DNA from: Verrucomicrobiia bacterium
Lineage (GTDB): Bacteria > Verrucomicrobiota > Verrucomicrobiia > Opitutales > Cerasicoccaceae
Reading direction: 5' to 3'
DNA: 64,000 nucleotides
Assembly (NCBI GenBank): GCA_030425485.1
Contig: JAUIAM010000005.1
Coordinates: 1-64,000 of the forward strand
Shown: one piece after another, positions 44,667-54,400 of the stretch
How positions within the stretch are numbered: the first letter of the stretch is position 1
Layout of the letters: every line of letters starts with the position of its first letter
Translations under genes and position numbers: made by a program
The notes under the pieces: model-generated
What the model was told of the DNA's origin: nothing
The model's database searches: none
Seen by the model: only the letters and a program-made list of their open reading frames with translations

Positions 44667-46229
44667 TTACAAGGCGGTGGGTGCACCGTCGAAGGAGACG
44701 AGGCGTTGAAAGACGATCATGATGCGGTCCAGCACCAGGCCCACAATGCCCACCACAAACACCACCACAAACATCTGGGCAAAGCTCTCAGACGAGCCGT
44801 TGTTAAACATGTCCCAGGTGAATTTACCGATGCCCTCGCTGGAAGAAAGCAGCTCCGCCGCGATCAGCACCATCCACCCCACTCCGAGCGAAATGCGCAG
44901 CCCGGCGAAAATCAGGGGCAAGGCCGAGGGCAACACGATTTTAAACAAACGGCTCACGAGGCCCAGACGCAGCACGCGCGCCACGTTGATGTGATCCTTA
45001 TCAACCGAAGCAACTCCGAGCGCGGTATTGACCAGCGTGGGCCAGAGCGAGCAGAGCGCAACGGTGATAGCCGACGAGAGGAACGCCGGGTGAAACATGG
45101 AGACGTCCGGGTCGCTGATAAAGCCCCCCACAATGATAAATATGATCGGCAACCAGACAATGGGGGACACGGGCTTGAACAACGCGATGAAGGGTGTCAG
45201 TGCAGCCATGAAAACACGGCTGAGGCCGCAGAAGATGCCCAGCGGAATGGCAATCGCCGTGGCGATAAAGAAGCCCAGGAACACACAGGCCAGGCTCCGC
45301 CAGATCTGCCGTGGGAACGTCCAGGGACGTGAATACTCACTCGTGGCGATACGGTCGATGCTCTCCTGCTTTTTCAGCATGCGCTCCGCTGCTTTAAAGG
45401 TTTCCTTCCCCGTGGTGGCAGAGAGAAAACCCGTCTCCAACTCCTTAAGCTCGATCTGAGCACTCGCAATCTTCAGCTCCTGATTATCGGCGGTCAGGTA
45501 ATCCCGGCGCTTGCTCAGGTACTGTAACTCGGCCTCGATCGTGTTGTATGTTGTCTGCGCGGCCTCCAGCACGGGAAATTTCTCGCTGTAGACGGCGTCG
45601 ATCTTGTCCTTGAATGCGCGTAACGTTTCCTTGTTGGCTTCCTCCATCGCGTCGAACGCTGCCACCTTTTTTAGGTATGCCTGACGCGCAGCGACATCGT
45701 TTACACCAAGCGTATCGGCTTCGGCGATCAGGGCCTCCTCCTGGCTATCCTCCTTTGCTTTTAAGTCGTTGCGGAGTTGCTTATACTCGGCCTCCAGAGG
45801 CGTGGCGTACTTCTCACGGTAGGCCTGCTGTGTGGCCTTGGCCTCCTCCACGCTGGCGGCGGCGGCGACCGAAAGCGGCGTCAGCTCAGCGATACGAGTG
45901 TCAACGGCGGCCAGAGCATTCTGCCGGGCCTCCCCTGTGAGCAGAAAGTCGTCTGCCTTCTGGTTTTCCCATGTGTGGAACTGCTGAATGCCGCGGGCCG
46001 CATCCAACACCACGCCGGGCGTGGGCACCTCGCCAGCCTTGGTCGTATGGCGTGGCGCCAGGTAGCTCCAGAGTAGTACACTCAGGATGATGGTCAGCAC
46101 CGGGATGACGATGAACAGAACGATTTTACGCAACTGTTCGCGCGGGGTTTCGCCATAGAACAGGCGAACGACCGGGTCGAGCATCTGAAGGCCCGCGACA
46201 TCGATGGCTTTGAGGATTTTAAATTTCAT
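44667..46229 (-). CDS. nrtB: Nitrate ABC transporter permease with large N-terminal coiled-coil insertion
   Basis: C-terminal half '[31 protein letters not shown]...[19 protein letters not shown]...[16 protein letters not shown]' is NrtB-like. ~230 aa Glu/Lys/Ala-rich segment after TM1. Confidence 0.9.
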   Translation of the reverse strand: MKFKILKAIDVAGLQMLDPVVRLFYGETPREQLRKIVLFIVIPVLTIILSVLLWSYLAPRHTTKAGEVPTPGVVLDAARGIQQFHTWENQKADDFLLTGEARQNALAAVDTRIAELTPLSVAAAASVEEAKATQQAYREKYATPLEAEYKQLRNDLKAKEDSQEEALIAEADTLGVNDVAARQAYLKKVAAFDAMEEANKETLRAFKDKIDAVYSEKFPVLEAAQTTYNTIEAELQYLSKRRDYLTADNQELKIASAQIELKELETGFLSATTGKETFKAAERMLKKQESIDRIATSEYSRPWTFPRQIWRSLACVFLGFFIATAIAIPLGIFCGLSRVFMAALTPFIALFKPVSPIVWLPIIFIIVGGFISDPDVSMFHPAFLSSAITVALCSLWPTLVNTALGVASVDKDHINVARVLRLGLVSRLFKIVLPSALPLIFAGLRISLGVGWMVLIAAELLSSSEGIGKFTWDMFNNGSSESFAQMFVVVFVVGIVGLVLDRIMIVFQRLVSFDGAPTAL

Positions 46230-46270
46230 GGCTAAAGGTTTGGTAGTAATGTGTAAACATGCATCCGGGC

Positions 46271-46299
46271 AAAACCGCTCCGGGGCCTTCCCGGAGCGG
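46271..46299 (-). terminator. Intra-operon hairpin (attenuator/terminator) between nrtA and nrtB
   Basis: Minus strand CCGCTCCGGG-AAGGC-CCCGGAGCGG-TTTT: perfect 10-bp GC-rich stem with U4. Confidence 0.75.
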
Positions 46300-46313
46300 C
46301 CAATTGCACGACT

Positions 46314-47678
46314 TTATTTCTTGGCAAGACCTTCGGGGTCCTTGTTACCAATAGTGTGAGAATTCAGGTAGCCGATCGGGTCGCGGCCATCGTACGCGAT
46401 GCCGTCGATAAACTCGGTCGTAGCGGGCTTATAGCCGTTGGTGTTCCAGGGCACATCGGACTCCTCGATCAGGCCGTCCTCCAGCAGCAACGTGGCGGCC
46501 TGGAGGTAGATGTCGGGCTGGTAGACTTCTTCCACCACCTCGAAGTACCAACTGGCGGGCTTGGACTCGGTGATCTGCCCCCAGCGGCGCATTTGCGTAA
46601 GGAACCAGACGCCGTCGCTGTACCAAGGATAGGTGCAGTAGTTGTCGAAGAAGACATTAAACTCGGGCATCTTGCGCTGATCGCTCTTCTGAAAGGTGAA
46701 GGTGCCCGTCATGGAGTTCTTGATAACGTCGTAGTCTGCCCCGACGTAATTGGGCTGCGAGAGGATGCGCACGGCCTCCTCGCGGTTGACGAAGTTACCG
46801 CTCGCGTCCTTTTCATCGAGCCACTTGCCCGCACGGATGAGCGCCTTGATTACGGCCACGTGCGTGTTGGGGTTTTCGTCCGACCACTCTTTGGTTACGC
46901 CGAAGACTTTCTCCGGGTTGTTTTTCCAGATGTCGTAGTTCGTCGTAACGGGCACGCCGATGTCCTTAAACACCGCCTGCTGGTTCCAGGGCTCGCCCAC
47001 ACAGTACCCCTGGATATTGCCTGCCTCCAGCACCTGCGGCATCATCGGCGGTGGAGTGACGGAAAGCTCGACGTCGGCATCAGTCCGGCCCCCGGTATCC
47101 GTCTCCGTGTACATGCCGGGATGGATGCCCGAGGCGGCCAACCAGTAACGCAGCTCGTAGTTATGCGTCGAAACGGGAAAAACCATGCCCATCTGGAGCT
47201 TTTCACCCTCATCGAGTTTCTCCTCCACAATCGGCTTGAGCGCGTCGGCACTGATGGGGTGCTTGGGCTGAGGTGTGTCCAGTGCAGGGTCGTTCTCCTG
47301 CATTTGCGCCCAGATGTTGTTCGATACGGTGATGCCGTTTCCGTTCAAATCGAGCGTGTAGGCGGTGACAATGTGCGCCTTGGTCCCGAAACCGATCGTA
47401 GCAGCAATCGGCTGCCCCGAGAGCATATGTGCGCCGTCCAGGTTACCACTGATGACGTTATCGAGGAGCGTCTTCCAGTTTGGCTGGGCGATTACCTCGA
47501 CCTGCAAGCCCTCGTCTTCAAAGAAACCCTTTTCCTTGGCAATGACGATAGGCGCGCAGTCAGTCAGTTTGATGAACCCAACCTTCAGTTCATCTTTTTC
47601 CAGATCAAGATCACTTGCGTTGGCGGTAAAACTGGTGAGCACAACGAGTGCGTTGGCGAGAAATGCTTTTGCTTTCAT
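46314..47678 (-). CDS. nrtA: Nitrate ABC transporter substrate-binding protein
   Basis: Start set at [21 protein letters not shown] (signal peptide); '[31 protein letters not shown]', '[14 protein letters not shown]'. Confidence 0.93.
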   Translation of the reverse strand: MKAKAFLANALVVLTSFTANASDLDLEKDELKVGFIKLTDCAPIVIAKEKGFFEDEGLQVEVIAQPNWKTLLDNVISGNLDGAHMLSGQPIAATIGFGTKAHIVTAYTLDLNGNGITVSNNIWAQMQENDPALDTPQPKHPISADALKPIVEEKLDEGEKLQMGMVFPVSTHNYELRYWLAASGIHPGMYTETDTGGRTDADVELSVTPPPMMPQVLEAGNIQGYCVGEPWNQQAVFKDIGVPVTTNYDIWKNNPEKVFGVTKEWSDENPNTHVAVIKALIRAGKWLDEKDASGNFVNREEAVRILSQPNYVGADYDVIKNSMTGTFTFQKSDQRKMPEFNVFFDNYCTYPWYSDGVWFLTQMRRWGQITESKPASWYFEVVEEVYQPDIYLQAATLLLEDGLIEESDVPWNTNGYKPATTEFIDGIAYDGRDPIGYLNSHTIGNKDPEGLAKK

Positions 47679-47772
47679 GTGGATCAAATAAGTTAGCGTT
47701 CTGTGGACGCGGCTTATTTTTGCACTGTCCATGCCACTTGCCCTTCATGAGCATTTTTTCGCACTTCGAATT

Positions 47773-47791
47773 ATTCATGGCTTTCATGAAT
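47773..47791. promoter_or_regulatory. Inverted repeat upstream of nrtA
   Basis: ATTCATG-gcttt-CATGAAT, ~95 bp upstream of the nrtA start, in a region with further TTCAT motifs. Confidence 0.4.
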
Positions 47792-47878
47792 CAGATTCAT
47801 AATTCCATAACCCCATTGATTCACACGCATTAAATGGGCTAATGCCCGCATTCATCGGTGTCATGAGCGCCATTCATA

Positions 47879-47900
47879 TAGCATTTTCCGGAAAATGCTA
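47879..47900. promoter_or_regulatory. Perfect 22-bp palindrome upstream of nrtA / downstream of NasS-like gene
   Basis: TAGCATTTTCC|GGAAAATGCTA read directly; no adjacent T tract. Confidence 0.45.
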
Positions 47901-47926
47901 AAAATTGAGCATGCCAACTTTCAGGC

Positions 47927-48970
47927 CTAATGCGAAAAAGTGCGCTTGGCCAATTGCTCAGCTTCATCCGCAGGCAGCTTTAACCATCCACAGTCGAGGC
48001 TGCCCTTGACCAACCAGTCCAGGTCCGCACGACTGCAATGAGCCTGCTTTCCCGTGCAAAACTGCATCACGCTGAGGCCAGAACGCAGTTTCCCATCACC
48101 GTAGTCAAACTCACCGCGCAGGATTTTTTCCATGCCACGTGCTGCCGGCCCCAAGGCAACCGCACGACGCATTTTTCGCGAAATAGCGGCGGCGTTCTCG
48201 ACCTCAGAGCAATAAGCACAGGCTTTCTGGATCGCTGACCGCAAGGCCTCGACCTCCTCAGGGTGGCTTTGGCAAAGGCGTTCGCGCGCCAGCAGCACTT
48301 TTTCCACATGCCCTGCTGACAGGCTCTGACTCAAGGCCAGCACCCAGCCCAGCCCATCCTTGACCGCGAGGCTGCTCCAGGGCTCCCCCACGCAGTAGCC
48401 GTCCAGCGTACCCGCACGGAGATTTCTCAGCGCCTGCCCCGGGGGCACCACCACGATGCGCACGTCGCGATCAGGATCAAGGCGCAAGCCCTGCAACCAC
48501 TGCCGCAGCAGGATATGGTGGCAGGAGTCGAGCGAGACCACGCCCAGCGTATAGCGCGTCGTCCCCTTGGAAGAACGCACCTCCTGGCGAAAATCCTCGG
48601 CACTGCTCACCCCACGCCCACGGATATGCTGGGCAAGCGTTATCGCATTCCCCATGCGGCTCGTAACCATGAGCGCTCGGCAGGGTGTTGCCGCCACCTC
48701 GTAACCATGAACAATACTCAGTGCCATCGGAGCCAGAGCGTGTGCCGCCTCAAGCTGACCATAGGCGATCTTGTGTTTGATGGAAGACCAGCCCAGCTCC
48801 CAGCTCAATTGGACGCTCAACCCCGCTTCTTTATAGTACCCCAGTTCGCCCGCCATGATGTACGGCGTGGCATCAATCAGGCGTACTAGCCCGATACGGA
48901 AATGCTTCAGATTGTGTGATGCTTGCTTCAAGTTGGAATGGGTTCTGCTAAAACTATGAGCCAATTTCAT
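47927..48970 (-). CDS. CmpA/NrtA/NasS-family nitrate-binding protein lacking a signal peptide
   Basis: 'FRIGLVRLIDATPYIMAGELGYYKEAGLSVQL', '[17 protein letters not shown]'. Start taken as MKLAHSFSRTH; ORF extends to 49000. Confidence 0.85.
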   Translation of the reverse strand: MKLAHSFSRTHSNLKQASHNLKHFRIGLVRLIDATPYIMAGELGYYKEAGLSVQLSWELGWSSIKHKIAYGQLEAAHALAPMALSIVHGYEVAATPCRALMVTSRMGNAITLAQHIRGRGVSSAEDFRQEVRSSKGTTRYTLGVVSLDSCHHILLRQWLQGLRLDPDRDVRIVVVPPGQALRNLRAGTLDGYCVGEPWSSLAVKDGLGWVLALSQSLSAGHVEKVLLARERLCQSHPEEVEALRSAIQKACAYCSEVENAAAISRKMRRAVALGPAARGMEKILRGEFDYGDGKLRSGLSVMQFCTGKQAHCSRADLDWLVKGSLDCGWLKLPADEAEQLAKRTFSH

Positions 48971-48980
48971 AGCGCGAAGC

Positions 48981-49922
48981 ATGCCAACTCCCACTTTCAA
49001 TAGCCCACTGGACAGCCGTCAGCTCATGACGGTGGTCGCGCTGGCGCGTACCCGCAGCTTTACCGAGGCCGCCAAGCAACTTAACCTGACCCAGTCCGCC
49101 GTCAGCCATTCGCTCAAGGCGCTGGAGCGGCAGCTCGGCCACACCGTGTTCGAGCGCAAGGGCCGCTGGGTACTCCCCACTCAGGCCGGGGACATGCTCC
49201 TGCGGGAGGCCACGGAGATCCTCAATCGGATGCAGCGCATTCGCGATCGGCTGGACAACTTGGAGAACTGGGGCGCGGGGCGGCTGCGCGTCGGGGCCAG
49301 CCCCTCGCTGTGCCACTTGCTCCTGCCACCCGTACTGCGCGAATACCGCCTGAGCTTTCCCCGCTCGTCCATCCTCATCAAGCCCGACCGCGGCCAGGCC
49401 AACTTTGAGCGTCTGCGCAAAAATGAAGTGGACCTCATCATGACCGTTGCACCGGGCGATGAGCCAAGCGATTTCAAGTCCATCGAATGGTTTACCGACG
49501 AGCTCGTGGTTGCCCTGCCTCCCTTTCACCCCTTGGCAGAGCGATCCCACCTCACCGCCAGCGACTTCGAGAGCAGTAATATCCACCTCTTCGGCAACGA
49601 CAGCCCGAGCGATATTCTAATCAAGGACTACTTCAACTCCTTTGGCCTGCGGGCAATCGAGTACCTGGAGGTCGGGAGCGTAGAGACGGTCAAAGAGATG
49701 GTAAAACTCGGGCAAGGCCTGGCCTTCCTGCCCCACTGGGTTGTTCAGGCCGAAGTCGAACTCGGCTCTCTGGTCACACTCCCGCTCAACGACCGCAAAC
49801 TGGAGCGCCATTGGCGCATCTACTGGACCGGGCGTAAGCTAAATCTGCAGGAAGAAACTTTTCTTGGGTTGTGCATGGAGGCAAAGGAAGCTATTCTTGG
49901 CAACCGAGTACTTCACTACTAG
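48981..49922 (+). CDS. LysR-family transcriptional regulator
   Basis: 'LDSRQLMTVVALARTRSFTEAAKQLNLTQSAVSHSLKALERQLGHTVFERKGRWVLPTQAG'. Confidence 0.95.
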   Translation: MPTPTFNSPLDSRQLMTVVALARTRSFTEAAKQLNLTQSAVSHSLKALERQLGHTVFERKGRWVLPTQAGDMLLREATEILNRMQRIRDRLDNLENWGAGRLRVGASPSLCHLLLPPVLREYRLSFPRSSILIKPDRGQANFERLRKNEVDLIMTVAPGDEPSDFKSIEWFTDELVVALPPFHPLAERSHLTASDFESSNIHLFGNDSPSDILIKDYFNSFGLRAIEYLEVGSVETVKEMVKLGQGLAFLPHWVVQAEVELGSLVTLPLNDRKLERHWRIYWTGRKLNLQEETFLGLCMEAKEAILGNRVLHY

Positions 49923-49941
49923 TGATAGCTCAATCCCCCTC

Positions 49942-50394
49942 ATGGACTTTACTCTCACGGACCATCCGATCTCACACCCTGAAATGCGGACAAGCATGCA
50001 GCGAATTGATGCAGGCGGCTTCTGCGTGTTCGAGGGTTGGGTGCGCAATCACCACTTGGGCCGCGACGTCATTCGGCTCGAGTACGAAGCCTACGCCCGG
50101 CTGGCACTTAAACAGGGAGAGGAAGTACTCAAGCTCGCCACCGAGCGTTTCGATGTGCTCGACATACGGGCCGTACACCGCACCGGGCCACTCGCCCCTG
50201 GAGACTTGGCCGTCTGGGTGGGCGTCTCGTCCGTTCATCGCAAGGACGCCTTCCAAGCCTGCCAGTACGTTATCGACCATATCAAGGACACCGTCCCGAT
50301 CTGGAAGCATGAATTTTACACGGATGGTACAAGCGAGTGGGTTGACCCGACGGCCTGCCACTGCTCACACCACCCCGCCCCGACAGAGCCATGA
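49942..50394 (+). CDS. moaE: Molybdopterin synthase catalytic subunit
   Basis: 'GGFCVFEGWVRNHHLGRDVIRLEYEAY', 'VHRTGPLAPGDLAVWVGVSSVHRKDAFQACQYVIDHIKDTVPIWKHEFY'. Confidence 0.93.
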   Translation: MDFTLTDHPISHPEMRTSMQRIDAGGFCVFEGWVRNHHLGRDVIRLEYEAYARLALKQGEEVLKLATERFDVLDIRAVHRTGPLAPGDLAVWVGVSSVHRKDAFQACQYVIDHIKDTVPIWKHEFYTDGTSEWVDPTACHCSHHPAPTEP

Positions 50395-51434
50395 CGTCTG
50401 GAGCCAAAACGAAGCCTGTCCCGAATGGCAAGGTCAGCGCATCGGCCGACCAAAGAGAACGCTACTTGCGCGACCTGCGCCTTTCCCTGACCGACCGCTG
50501 CAACCTGCGCTGCCAGTACTGCATGCCGGAAGACATCTTCGGAGAGCGCTTTCGCTTTACTCAACGCAAAGACCTGCTCACGCCTGAGCAACTCGTGTTG
50601 CTCGCCCGGACTTTTGTCGAGCTAGGGGTGGAAAAAATTCGCCTGACCGGCGGCGAGCCACTGCTACGTCCCGAGTTGATCGAGATCATTGCGGCCATCC
50701 GCAACGTGTCCGCAGAGCTCGACCTGGCCCTGACCACGAACGGCCTCCAACTGCCCCCCCGAGCGTCTGCGCTGTACCGCGCTGGTCTCGACCGGGTGAA
50801 CATCAGCCTTGATGGCATCAATGCCGACGTAGCCAGCAAGATGGCCGGACGCAAGATAAACCCCGGGCAAATACTGGAGGCAGCAGAGGCCGCCCGGTCC
50901 GCCGGACTCGGCGTTAAGCTCAACGCCGTCATAAAAAAAGGGGTCAACGACTCGGAGATCATTCCGCTGGCTCATGCCTGCCGCGAACGTGGGTTCGTGT
51001 TGCGCTTTATCGAATACATGGACGTCGGCTCCGTCAATGGATGGTCCCCAAGCGATGTTGTATCGGGAAAACAAATACGCGAGACACTGAATGTCTTCAG
51101 CGATCTTACCGCCCTTTCGCCGATCAACCCCAGCGATGTCGCGCGGAGCTACCGATACGAAGACAATGGCCTTGAGGTCGGGTTTATTGAGTCGGTAAGT
51201 CGTCCCTTTTGCGGCGGCTGCACGCGCGCACGCATCTCTGCCACGGGCGAACTTTTCACCTGTCTTTTTTCGCAAAGCGGCACCCCGCTTAAGCCTCTGC
51301 TCTCACAACCTGAGAGGCTACGCGCCCATCTGGCCCAGCGCTGGCAAGCCCGCGATGACCACTACTCCGAGTTGCGAGGCACAAGCGCTGGGTCAATGAT
51401 CCGCCACGAAGAGATGTGGCGACTGGGCGGGTAA
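50391..51434 (+). CDS. moaA: GTP 3',8-cyclase (radical SAM)
   Basis: 'LRLSLTDRCNLRCQYCMPEDIFGERF', 'EKIRLTGGEPLLRPEL', C-terminal 'FCGGCTRARISATGELFTCLFS', final GG. Confidence 0.96.
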   Translation: MTSGAKTKPVPNGKVSASADQRERYLRDLRLSLTDRCNLRCQYCMPEDIFGERFRFTQRKDLLTPEQLVLLARTFVELGVEKIRLTGGEPLLRPELIEIIAAIRNVSAELDLALTTNGLQLPPRASALYRAGLDRVNISLDGINADVASKMAGRKINPGQILEAAEAARSAGLGVKLNAVIKKGVNDSEIIPLAHACRERGFVLRFIEYMDVGSVNGWSPSDVVSGKQIRETLNVFSDLTALSPINPSDVARSYRYEDNGLEVGFIESVSRPFCGGCTRARISATGELFTCLFSQSGTPLKPLLSQPERLRAHLAQRWQARDDHYSELRGTSAGSMIRHEEMWRLGG

Positions 51435-51478
51435 GCCGTATCCGTTTTCTCGATACAGCTTCCACGTCGTGCAAAAAA

Positions 51479-54400
51479 TCATCGTCCCGCAGCGACCGCC
51501 TCAAAGAAGGTGCCCAGAACGGCTCCGCTACTTCCATCCGATGACCACGGGGAATTCCCGACCCACCAGAACCACGGGCCATCCCGGAGCAAAGCAGGCA
51601 TGGCGCGCCCACTGCCCCCCTCCTTTTCAATCGTAGCCATGACCTCTACCTCACCGGATAGCGCGCCCGGGTCAACCCAGCTCGTATAGGTGGACAGCTC
51701 AAGAGGATAGGTGGCATTACCAGAGGACCACTTTACGCTGGCTCCTGCCGCACTGGTGATGCGTACCGGACCTTTATAGATACCGCCATCGTCATTGGTA
51801 TTGCGCACGCAGATTTCGAGCGTGTTCTCCTGCCCCCAGCGTATGTGCTCTGCCGGGATGGTGTAGCTGCGAGGCGAGGTCCACCAGTTAGCACGATCCT
51901 GTGTCGTTTTTCCGATGAGTTTCCCGTTGAGGTAAACCCAGTCAAAATCGTCGATAGCTCCGATCTCAAGCGTCAGGTCGCGCCCTTTCCAGGTGGACGG
52001 AATCGTCATGCGTTTACGGTACCAGACATCTCCCATGTGATAGAGCGATGAGCCGAGAATCTCCATCTCCCCCCAAAAGGCGGGCACATGCAGCCGTGAC
52101 CACTCGGCAGCCTGGAGGGCGTCACGGGTCGGTTCACCCTTGGTAGAATCGACAAAAGCCGCATCCCACTCGCCCTGAAGATCGATAAAATCCAGCGCGA
52201 CACCATCAGTTATCAGCGGGTTCTTTCGCTTAAAAAAACGGCCCGAGTCGGCCAGGCGATTGCCCATGGAGTATGCTCCCTTGCGCGCCAGAGCGTCGTA
52301 GTCGAGCGTACCGTAAAGCAAAACAAGGCCCGCGTAGTCTTCATCCAGGATACGGAGTAAATCAGGGTCGAGCCAGCCGCTGTCGAGAATGACACCGTCG
52401 TACCCCTCCAAGAGCTCGGGGTTTCGTACGATGCGCAGGCCTTCGAAGACACCAAGCTCGACGCCGTAAGCAGCGGCCAATGCATCGAGGTCGCCAAAGG
52501 TCTTGTCCCCCGCGGCTACGCGCTGCGTATTCTCAATAAAGGCGATGCGGGGCGTATCGGCAACCTCTTCATCCGGCCAGTAGGTACGTATCCACTCGGA
52601 CATCTTTGGCAGGTAGGCCACGCTTTCCTTCAGGTACCAATCGTCATCGGAGAATAGCATACCTCCGCCGCCACGGGCGTGGAAGGCAAAGGGACAAAAG
52701 CCCAAACCGAGCTCGACATGGCGCATAACCTGAGGCTGACGCCCCTCCATCTGCTGCTCCGAATCGTAGCTCTTGAGTGTAAGTGAGGCCGCCTTGCGAG
52801 CGGCAACGCCGCCCATACCGTAGTGCGTGCCCGGGAGCGTGTCTTCCCCGTAGAACGTTGCAATGGACTGGTAGTTAACGGGGATCGGACTCTTGTCCCA
52901 GACGTCACCAATGGTGTACTGAAACATGCCCTCGGCACCGGGTATCCAGCTGCGGATCGACTCCATGACCGCGGTTGATGTCTGCTCCTGCATCCAGGCA
53001 GTCCAGCGCACATGATCCCAGAAACGGGGGTTGTGCGCGTAGGCTTCCTCCGGTGACGTGTCTCCCTGAAACCCCAAAGGCTGGATGCTGTTGTCGTTCC
53101 AACTTTCAGAAGGCTGCAGTTCGTAGGTACGCCCAGGTACATCACTTTGCCAAGCCCGCTCGAGTGCTTCGCGCGTCCCGTATGTTTCCCGCAGCCAGGC
53201 GTTCCATGACTGAATAAGCACGGGGTATGCCTTGATGCCCAGCTTGCCGCGTCCAATCGGGGTCTCGTTAGCGGGGACTTCGAAGGCAACGATATTGGGC
53301 ACGCCCTGCATGGCCTCGGCAAAGCGTCCCCAGGATTCGGCCAAGGCTTCCGGCCAGTGGTAGGCATTATGGTGATCGATGTTCTCCGGCAGCGGCGGGA
53401 TATCGTCCGGGCCATTCATGAACCACTGGGGAAAGGGCCAGTGCAAATCGATGGAGACGCCGAGCCCGTACTTTTCAGCTTCGACCATGATGTCCTGCAG
53501 CATGGCTACATAAGCCGGGTCGAGCTGGCCCCGCTCGGGTTCGAGCCATTTCCAGGTAACGGTCAGGCGAATGCCATTAAACCCGAGAGCTGAAATGTAG
53601 CGCATATCCCACGCCTTCCAGAGATTATCGCGCCCGTTGCCGGGCCGATAGATACTGCGAAAGAAGAAAGGGCCAAACATGCGGTAGGGCTCACCGTTTG
53701 CGCGGATGAAGCGATCCCCCACCTCATCCGTTCCCCAGCGGCGGTCTTCTACCGGAATCTGTGCCTGCACCTGGGCCACCCAGGCATCAAGCTCTCGCTG
53801 CAGGGCGTCGAGCTCAGGCTGTGACGGGGCAGCTTCCAGCGAAGTAAAAGCCGGGATGAGCGTGTCCAGCTCGTCCTGAAAGGCATCGCCCCCCTCGCAT
53901 ACGCTGTCCGCGAGCAGGTGGTACTCCGCCATGCTCAGCCAGTAGTTTACCTGCTCGCGCATGCTGAGCAGTTGGGCAGCGCGCCAGATGATGCGCTCGT
54001 CCTCAGCGGATTGAATCGCCTCGGGTTCCACCTCCAGCGGCACCCCGCGAACCTGCACCCAGGACAACATCGTTTCCAGCTTTTGGCGTTTGCTATTGAG
54101 CATGCGACGGGCGAAGTCCTGCGCCCGCGTCTCGTTGGGGAAGACGAGCGAAAGCGACTCTATAGACAGCGTGCAAGGCACCTCTCGCGTCAGTAGGCCA
54201 AAGCTATTTACCCGACTGCCCCACTTACCCAACTCGTCCTTGGAAACGTGAAAGGTGAGTTCATTCAAGCCCGCCTGATAGGGCTGCGCGGTTTCGCTGA
54301 CGAGCTTGGCCGTCCAGAAGCCCTTGCCCTTCGGCTCGGCACCACGGAAAAACTGCCCCCAAATCTCGCCCGGCTCAGAGGCATAGAAGCGTACCCTCAC

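Noticed and set aside
46356-47696. 446-aa plus-strand ORF opposite nrtA
   Set aside because: Antisense of a confidently assigned gene; no motif.
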